From the NCBI GenBank assembly GCA_944472135.2, contig OX235270.1:145467632-145531631 (forward strand): DNA of 64,000 nt, in the 5' to 3' direction. The notes beneath the pieces were generated by a model that was not told the DNA's origin, made no database searches, and worked only from the letters and a program-made list of their open reading frames with translations. Below are positions 56,819 through 64,000 of the stretch, piece after piece. Position 1 is the first letter of the stretch, and the number at the start of each line of letters is the position of its first letter. A program made the translations under genes and the position numbers. Source of the stretch: Trichobilharzia regenti. Lineage: Eukaryota > Platyhelminthes > Trematoda > Strigeidida > Schistosomatidae.

Positions 56819-58660
56819 ATGACCTCAAATGCTTGCTACATTTGCGAAAAATGACACTGCTTCTCCAGTTTTAACACAAACGGTCCTAAAGAGTCTCAAA
56901 TACCTGAAACCTATCCAGTCCGTCAGTTCAGATGGTGTACCAGCTATTATCCTCAACAAATGTGCTGAAATTTTATATTATTCTTTCACTGGCATTTTCA
57001 ATGAATCGTTTTCCATCAGCATTGTGCCTGCTTCTTGGAAGGACATTAAAATTGAGTCTGTGCCAAAATCATCGAGTGGACCAACTGTTAAGTTCAGGCC
57101 TATTTCCACTACTTCTCTTTTCTTAAAAATCAATAGAAAGATTGCTTTTACTCAACCTTGAACTTACATTGAAGACCTTTAACAACCCTAATCAATTTGC
57201 TTATAAACATGGTAGGTGCACTTCAGATGCCACTGTCGTTTTAGATCATAATATTATCTGTAGTTTAGACAGAGGTGCCAAATATGTTCAGTTCACATTC
57301 CTAGATTATACATTTGCCTTTGATTCTGTACCTAGGCTTCTTTTGTTATAAAAGCTTACTGCGACACAAGCAGGCTGCTCAATTAATAAGTGGCTGTATT
57401 TTTCTATTTTTCTGATAAGAGGCAGTAAATTGTTTACAATGGGTAGTCTTCCACTACTTCACTGACGCTAGCTGATGTTTCTCGGGGAGCTGTCTTTCCT
57501 CCTTTTCTATTTTCTTTCTTCTAAAATGACTTGCTCCATTCTGACGAAACCTATTTCGTTAAGTATGCCAATGATCTGACTATTTATGTGCTTGCTAATT
57601 CTCAGTCAAACTGTTCCAAAATGAATGACTTTTCAGCAGAAGTTAGTTAGTTGTCCTTGTCAAATGGTCTTAAGTCTAATCTCTCTTCAAATGCCGGATG
57701 GCTAATTTTACTTTCACCACCATCATAGATGGCACTAAAGTTTAAATTAAATCAAGTCTTAAGTACCTTGAACTAAGTATTTTCTCGGATCTTTCCTGGT
57801 CTTCCCGCACATCATGTTAATTTTCAGAAAGATGTTTCGTTTGACATACAACTTAAGGAAGTTAAGACGAGCCAAGCTAGTCAGTTCTTGTATTCTGCCC
57901 AAACTTCTTGACTGTTCCCCACCTTAATCTTTCCTGGGCTACTTAAGAAAGACTTTGTTATACTGTATGGGGCAATAAAAGCCGTCAGTAGGGCAAGTGA
58001 GGTGTTGCTAGACCAACTCGTAAATACCATTATAGACAGACACTTGGATTCCTGCAAGAAATTAGCAAAATATTATCTTGTCAAACTCTGAACATCCTCT
58101 CTCCCCAAATCTATCTCAACAGGTAGAACTATTATTATTATTATTGGTAACAGCTTGATTCCACACTGTATTTTTGGTAAAAGTATGGATTTTCAGCGTG
58201 GATATCGGTAGCCCAAATTTCGCAGGCCGACCATAGATATCTGGTGTGCGCCGGTGTGGGCTCGAACCCCGGACCATCTGCATGGTCGTCGAGAGTCCTA
58301 ACCATTGTGCCACCGACGCACCATCTATAGAAGGTTGTATGCTCGAACGACTAACTACAAAACTCTATAATACCTTATTTAGCCGGGAGACTTATTATGC
58401 GATGAAAAATGTGTAAGTCAGGAAATTATCAAACTCTGAAGTAAACGGCATTGTTTTTTGTCTTCATTATTACATTGTCGTTAATATTTCCATTTGATTT
58501 AATTTTATATTCACTTCTTTTTGAACAAATTACAAATGTGAATGCCTTGTTCTAGTTTATTACCCCTGGAACGGGGAAGTTAGATGCAATATTGTATTAC
58601 ATGCTGAAAACTGCAAATTAATACCAAAAGTACTGTTTGAAATATAAGCTCTTATTAATG
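56819..58660 (+). pseudogene. LINE family C, RT to 3' end, with SINE insertion
   Basis: Encodes (with frameshifts) LKYLKPIQSVSSDGVPAIIL, ASWKDIKIESVPKSSSG, RPISTTSLFLKI, then LTLKTFNNPNQFAYKHGRCT, FLDYTFAFDSVPR, VLISDLSWSS-like sequence near 57780, and a 3' UTR ending near 58640 (AGTACTGTTTGAAATATAAG). The RT start region is better kept than at 28923. SINE-2 copy d (58131-58323) splits the 3' part. It is non-functional. Confidence 0.75.
58131..58323 (-). mobile_element. tRNA-derived SINE-2, copy d
   Basis: On the minus strand, GTGCGTCGGTGGCACAATGG and GGTCCGGGGTTCGAGCCC form a good tRNA-like head, whose GTGCGTC/GGCGCAC ends pair as an acceptor stem. The body is TATCTATGGTCGGCC and CAAGCTGTTACC, and the tail is (AAT)5 at 58131-58145. 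It is inserted in a family C LINE. Confidence 0.88.
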
Positions 58661-58686
58661 TTAAATGACTTATCATGTAATAGCAA

Positions 58687-59945
58687 TCAAACCTCTACCT
58701 CAACTTTATAGACTTTAAGAAGGCTTTCGACAGACAGCGTTGACCGCGAAGTAATTTGGAAACTACTCGAGTACTACGGTTTACCCCACATATTCATCAA
58801 CCTTATTCAACAGCTGTACGACAACAACGGCACATGTCAACTGATCCACAACGGAAATATCAGCGAGGCGTTTGGAGTAAACACAGGAGTCAGACAAGGG
58901 TGCTTATTATCTATCACCAATGATATTCCTTATTGTGGTGCACTGACTGGATCATGCGTCAGACAGTGAGAAACGAGAAGACAGGGGTATCCTGGATCGA
59001 CGTGAAGAACATAGAAGACCTGAACTTCGCGCGTGGATAATTTATGTTTGATGTCACACACACAAAATCGAAGGCTTACAAGTGAAAACCGACAAACTGG
59101 ACTCCATGTGAACATAGACAAGACGGAGGTTATGAAAATAAACAACCAAACAACCAACCAACCAACCAACAACAACAACGGCAGAAACATCCAGCGCCAA
59201 TCACCATCAACGGGGGGATTCGAAAGAGCTTACTTCATTCACTCACTTATCTAGGGAGCATTGTCTCAACTACAGAATGTCGGAACGGATGAAGATGTCA
59301 AATCGAGCGAGAATCGGGAAAGTGAGAAACACATTCATCAATCTGAAACAACCAATCTGGAAATCTTCGTCACTCAGTCAGCATCAACAACAAAGTTCAC
59401 TCGGATTTTCAATACAAACGTCAAGTCAGTCAGTTCTTCTATACAGATCAGAAACTTGGCGGGCGGGTCACAAGGAATATTTCCACCAACAGCCTGTTGC
59501 AGACCAGACCTTTATCAACGACTAGCTGTCTTCGCTGGCTCTATACTGAAGATCAGATGGCCGGTCCGGAAAGAATCACCAACAAGAAACTATGGGAACA
59601 AACAAACAAACAAAACAAGAACCAATCGCCAACTAGCAAATATGCAGGAGAACGTGGAGATGGGTTGGACACTCACTCGCTGAGGAGGCCGCCGCTGGGT
59701 GACATCGTGCGCGCGCCAGGCCATTGCTCGAGTGGAACTAGGCCGAAAGGGAAGCACGCGGCGAGTGGGACATCAGTCCAAGGGTGACATGAAGGAGATC
59801 GTGTGAAGAGAGAGGAGTTGAAACAGTACGAACTAACATGGATGCAGTTGAAAAGTACAGCAGAAGGAAGAGAGAAGCAAGTGGAGACGTGCAGTTGAAT
59901 CCCTATGTTCCACTAGGAACCCAAGGGAACAATAATAATAATATC
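58687..59945 (+). pseudogene. LINE family D, RT C-terminal half
   Basis: Starts LYLNFIDFKKAF, then a frameshift; LLEYYGLPHIFINLIQQLYD-like sequence, GVRQGCLL, VNIDKTEVMKI and C-terminal W-rich region remnants, ending with the shared CCACTAGGAACCCAAGGGAA and AATAATAAT tail. Many frameshifts and stops. A (AACC)n/(AAC)n run at 59146-59180 interrupts the frame. The last 400 bp match 53811-54240 in inverse orientation. Confidence 0.8.
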
Positions 59946-59989
59946 TTATCACGTAACTCTAACACCATTATTCAACTCCTCTTACATAT

Positions 59990-60300
59990 TGATTTATATT
60001 GACAACTGTAATTATTTCAAGTTTGACGAAGGATTGATATCAGTTAGAGAACCATTGAAAACCACCGCTGCAGTACTGACTGGACAGCTGTTTCTTCGGT
60101 CTAGTTTGGGAATCATCGGCGGTACGCAAACACCACACGAGTTCGAAACCAGGACCTTCCGGTTACAAGGCAAGCTGGCTCGTAGACCATTCACCAGCCA
60201 CTGGGATCCGAGTCAATGGTCAGTCAGTCCAAGAATTCTAACTTCTACCAATTCGTGATTTTGGCGCGACCACCAACCGATGTCATCGATGGGAAATCAA
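59990..60300 (-). mobile_element. tRNA-related SINE with hammerhead-like core (S4)
   Basis: Minus strand: AGCTTGCCTTGTAACCGGAA, B-box-like GGTTTCGAACTC, then CCGATGA (one change from CTGATGA), TTCC-loop instead of a well-paired stem II, GAAGAAACAGCTGTC and CCAGTCAGTAC. The short stem III ACAG/CTGT is intact. Best core base match of S1-S4 but a poor stem II. Confidence 0.65.
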
Positions 60301-60624
60301 TCCTCAAACATGTGACTGGATGGACCTCACCGGTCACGACTTCACATTAGAGCTCCAGGAAACTCTGTTCTGTAGCCGCCAGTCGCCAGCGAGCATCAGA
60401 TTTCCCAGGTAAAACAGGGTTTCAACAGAACGTCTCCACTTCATCTTTTTCTAGGCAGTCTTTTTCACCCGCGATTGTCCATAGGCTCCTGTCTCCACAT
60501 CGCATGGGCTTATGTCCATCTCGTTGTCTCCCATTCAGGTTCTACTCGAGAAAAGACCATGAGGGGATTGCGATGTCACTCAACAGTCTCCTCAGCTTGT
60601 GTCGAATTCATCTCCATTTTCTTG
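60301..60624. other. No gene recognised
   Basis: About 320 bp. It could be part of the adjacent family D LINE's RT-upstream linker, but no motif was confirmed. Confidence 0.35.
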
Positions 60625-61885
60625 AGAATATTAATTGAGCAGTAGGCTCCTAGAAACAAGTCATGTATTGATCGAATCGCCACACTACGGATCATCATTG
60701 AACAAAGTGTGGAATGGCAGTCACCTCTCTATCTCAACTTCATCGACTTTGAAAAGGCCTTCAACAGCGTCGATCGAGGGGTCATTTGGAAACTACTTCG
60801 CTACTACGGGGTCCCATCGACTATTATACATCTCATCCAACAGTTATACGACAATGCTGCATGCGAAGTAATCCACAACGGGAAGCTTACGGAAGCCTTC
60901 GAAGTGAGGACGGGAGTGTGGCAAGGCTGTCTACTATCGCCAATGATCTTCCTGATTGCAGTAGATTGGATAGTGCGACAGACAACGGGCAATGGGGAAA
61001 CAGGTATAAAATGGACTCACACAAAAATAGAACTAGGAGGATCTGGACTTCGCCGATGATATATATCTGATTTCCCACAAACTGGAAGATATGCAAGTGA
61101 AAAGCAACAAGTTGGCAGAACAAGCATCCAGAGAAGAGAGGATTTCAGGTGAACATAGATAAAACAGAGGTGATGAAGATTCCTGGCCAACACCAACAGC
61201 AACAGCAACAACAGACAACAATCAGCCAGCATAAATGGGAGGAACCTGAAAGAAACAACCTCCTTCACCTACCAACACGGGAAGCATCGATTCAACTACA
61301 GGCCGACGGAACTGACGAGGTCATCAAAGCCAGAATCGGAAAAGCAAGACAAGCTTTCACTACTCTTAAGTCTGTGTAGAGGTCAACATCAATCAGCATG
61401 AAAAATAAGATCCGGATTTTCAACTCCAATGTGAAGTCAGTGCTACTTACCATATGGATCAGAGACTTGTCGCGTCATAAAGAGCATCTCAAACAAACTT
61501 CAGACCTTCATTAACAGTTGTCTTCGCTCAATATTTCACTCAAGATCAGCAACAGGGATCTCTGGCAATGAGAGAACCAACAGAGAAGGAACCGATTGTG
61601 AAACAAATAGGCAGGAAGAAATGGAGATGGATTGGATTGTGGCCATACTCTGAGGAAACCATCAAGTGACATCACTAGACAAGCCCTCGAGTGGAACCCG
61701 AAAGGGAAGCAGCGAGTTGGTCGTCAATGCAAGGGTAACTTGGAGGAGGTCATGTGAGGAGGAGATGAGAGCATGTGGGCAGATTTGGAGCGGGGTGAAA
61801 AAGTTGGCAGAAAACCGAAGGTGACGGAGATGCGTAGCTGAAGCCCTATGTTCCTCTAGGAATCAAAGGATATAACAATAATAAT
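60625..61885 (+). pseudogene. LINE family D, RT C-terminal half, second copy
   Basis: Contains PLYLNFIDFEKAFNSVDRGV, LLRYYGVPSTIIHLIQQLYD, EVRTGVWQGCLLSPMIFLIA (normally GVRQGC), VNIDKTEVMKI, ARIGKARQAFTTLKSV, and the C-terminal region with W-x-GHTLR-like remnants near 61640. It ends CCTCTAGGAATCAAAGG and AACAATAATAATAATAG near 61885. The catalytic YADD/FADD region is disrupted after 61000. It joins tail to tail with an inverted D copy. Confidence 0.8.
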
Positions 61886-62380
61886 AATAGGCTCCTTGTT
61901 TGTTCATTCCAACAGTTTCTTGTCGCCAATTCTTTCTGGCCGTCTAACCCTCAGTATCCAGGCAGTGAAGGCAACTGCTATTGGAAATACTTTTCGTGAC
62001 TCCAACGCCAATTTTCTGACATATATATAGAAGAACTGACTGACTCAAGATTGGTGTTGAAAATCCGAATCTTATGCTTAAACTGCAGTGAATTTCCAGA
62101 TTGGCATCACAGTGATGAATTCATGTCTTGTATTTCCGATACTGCCTTTGACATCTGCATGCGTTCCGTTCTGCTGTAGGTGAATCAAGTTAACTTCTTT
62201 CAAATTTCTCCCGCTGATAGCGACTGATGCTAGTTGTTGTTGATGTCGGTTACGCATCTTCATCACCTGTGTCTTCTTTAAGTTTGCTTGAAGTAATGTC
62301 TTCGCTGCCAGCTTCCACTGACAACTTGTTGGCTTCCCGCATGTAGATCTCCTAGTTTGTGTGACATTTGACACAAATTG
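61874..62380 (-). pseudogene. LINE family D fragment, inverted, joined at the tail
   Basis: Minus-strand frame 62374-62078 has QANLKKTQVMKMRNRHQQQL, ISGRNLKEVNLIHLQQNGTH and GSIGNTRHEFITV, which corresponds to 61150-61370 of the neighbouring plus-strand copy. It shares the AAT-type run at 61874-61891. Confidence 0.75.
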
Positions 62381-62479
62381 TTAGTCAACCGACAAACTTC
62401 TAAAGTTGGATACCAATCAGCCGTAAAAGAGCTCTCATCATCTCGCTAGCCCACCGTACCAGAAGAATTTGCAGCGATG

Positions 62480-63290
62480 ATTGTTTAGAAGAGGAGCTCC
62501 GATTTCTCAAAAGCATCCTGGTTCAAAATGTATACCCACCGCGTTTTGTGGAGAAGAACATGAAACCAAGGCCAACAATAGAAGAATACACTTCAGCGCC
62601 AAAGAAAACACTTTATTTGAATATGGAATTCAGAGGAGACCTAGCAGCAGATATCCTTAAAAGGAGAATCTCCCATTACTTGAAGAAGACTTTTACGGCA
62701 GCAACTGTAAGAGTGATATTCTTTAGCCGCCCACTACTTCGGAGCGACGGGAAGGACAGGATTCCGCATATGACCACTTCAATGTGTATGTGTTCACCTG
62801 CTCTTGCGGAGCTAGGTACATAGGTCGTTCTATGCGGGTCTTATCAAAACGTGTTAAAGAACATCACCCATCATGGCTGCAAAGGGGAGGCACTGGTTCA
62901 ATCAGAAGTGCAATAACTGAACACCGCATCAACATCTGTCACAGCATCTCAACTGACTCAACATTCAGAGTTATTTACAAAGTAAACAAAAACCTACCAA
63001 AGACAGTCAGTGTGTTTCCGACTTCTTTGTACTGCGGAAGCTCTCGCCATATGCATCGAAAAGCCGGAGCTATGTGTTCAAAAGAAACTAGTCCAGCCTT
63101 TACAACTACCTTGGACCTAGTTCGATATGTTCCCTTATCCTTCAGGTTTTCTTTGTTTTGTTCTCTCTCTCTCTGTGTGTATTTTTCTCTCATTCCATTT
63201 TTTCTCAGTTATAGAATAAGTTATTTTAAGTTTGTTCCCATGCTCCTCCTGTTCACACTTTTAATCCGTATAGAATAACCATTTTACAAT
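62480..63290 (+). pseudogene. Penelope-like element: linker and GIY-YIG endonuclease, one frameshift
   Basis: First frame: EELRFLKSILVQNVYPPRFV, then KKTLYLNMEFRGDLAADILK and TAATVRVIFFSRPLL, the region between RT and endonuclease. Near 62785 the frame shifts to YVFTCSCGARYIGRSMRVLS with KRVKEHHPSWL, a typical Penelope GIY-YIG signature with its CxC zinc-like element and catalytic Arg, then AITEHRINICHS. The best-preserved endonuclease of the window and a different subfamily from the 36 and 39 kb copies. RT is missing. The 3' part (63130-63290) is T-rich noncoding. Confidence 0.8.
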
Positions 63291-63404
63291 TATATTCTAA
63301 TCCTGTGTAATTTTTTGCTGCTATGCCTCTTGTAATCTATCTATATTCACACCTCCCAATAAATTGTTAGTGAAGTTCAAATCTCCTAGTCTTACTATCG
63401 ATCA

Positions 63405-64000
63405 AATGTCTGTCTGTCTGTTTTCGACTTAGAACTCTGCACAAATGTGCGGCAATTCAAGTCGCCACACTCCCTTCATATAGCACACAAAGCAAGAGAA
63501 GAAAGTACAACAAAAGCATAATAGAGACAGTAAACAGAGGTGTGAGACAAAGGAATAGTAATAACGGAGAACAGACCAGTTTATTGGAAATCATAAGTCA
63601 CAAGGAGTGGATGCATCTGCGCTGCTGAGAACGATTTTGAACCATGTCACCAATTGTTTCCAGCCGTTGGTTTCTACCATCCCGAGGATCCCAACCGGGA
63701 AGTCTACACCTTCCTGCGTGGCTTAGACTAACTGTTGTAGATTTCATTGATTGGTCCCATGTTTTTGTTTGACCTCCGCTAGCTTTTTTCCAACCTGACC
63801 CTATATCCGCTAACATTTCTCGTCGAGGAAGGCGATGACTAGGCATGCGTGACACATGTCATAACCATCTCAGTCTTTGTAACTTCACGACTTCGTCGAT
63901 TGATTTCCCCTGTTTACCTAGAACTCGACGCCTAACCTCAATATTGCTCACCTTATTATACCACTTCACACGGGAAATAGATCAAAGACAGCTAGTCTTT
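63405..64000 (-). pseudogene. SR2/RTE-like LINE 3' part, cut by the window end
   Basis: Minus strand from 64000: [69 protein letters not shown] 3' UTR like that at 56140-56425 follows, ending near 63405. Near-identical to the plus-strand copy at 55840-56120. The element continues beyond the window. Confidence 0.85.

Overview
This window is animal nuclear DNA and almost certainly comes from a trematode flatworm, most likely Schistosoma or a close relative. Supporting evidence: a hammerhead-ribozyme repeat of the schistosome SM-alpha type, RTE/SR2-like LINEs, CsRn1-lineage and Mag-like Gypsy LTR elements, Penelope-like elements with a GIY-YIG domain, degenerate TTAGGG-type arrays, AT-rich sequence, and host exons with ordinary GT-AG introns. 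There are no bacterial-style operons and no CRISPR.

Only one host gene is visible. Three minus-strand exons at 54317-54466, 45230-45407 and 42772-42965 encode the C-terminal end of a group VI calcium-independent phospholipase A2 (PLA2G6/PNPLA9-like). Reading frames join across both introns (about 8.9 and 2.3 kb). The introns are packed with retroelement debris, and the 2.3 kb intron carries a hammerhead ribozyme in sense orientation. Exons upstream of 54466, including the one with the nucleophilic serine, lie outside the window.

Layout. 0.3-2.6 kb: deleted BEL/Pao element (-). 3.4-3.6 kb: telomere-like CCCTAA array. 4.9-6.7 kb: 5'-truncated LINE with an open RT frame (+). 10.2 kb: tRNA-derived SINE. 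12.7-16.95 kb: near-complete CR1/Jockey-group LINE (-), with a PHD-like finger and RRM-like ORF1 and an endonuclease-RT ORF2. 17.3-24.2 kb: nested pair, a CsRn1-like Gypsy element (A, 17411-22457) inserted with a 4 bp target duplication into the 3' LTR of a 1.8 kb non-autonomous Gypsy derivative (B2, 17333-24213, 5 bp duplication). B2 has lost protease-RT-RNase H and most of integrase and carries a short coiled coil in their place. 24.8-28.9 kb: longer sister B1, whose gag-pol frame has a single in-frame stop. 24.2-24.8 and 28.9-30.6 kb: pieces of LINE family C.

31.6-34.2 kb: decayed LINE family D (-). 35-39.9 kb: Penelope-like fragments, terminal inverted repeats, and a 4,280-bp-offset duplication of a Penelope-tail/SINE chimera. 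41.4-48.4 kb: phospholipase 3' end, four hammerhead-related repeats nearby or further on, and another Penelope inverted-repeat cluster. 49-64 kb: LINE fragments of several families (CR1-like, SR2/RTE-like, C, D), a TTAGGG-like array, three SINE types, and a Penelope GIY-YIG region.

The genes do not form a pathway. The window records successive insertions into and around one host gene. Family names 'A, B, C, D, E, SINE-2, SINE-3' are local labels given here; exact Repbase assignment needs a database search. Boundaries of decayed elements were judged by eye and may be off by tens of bases.
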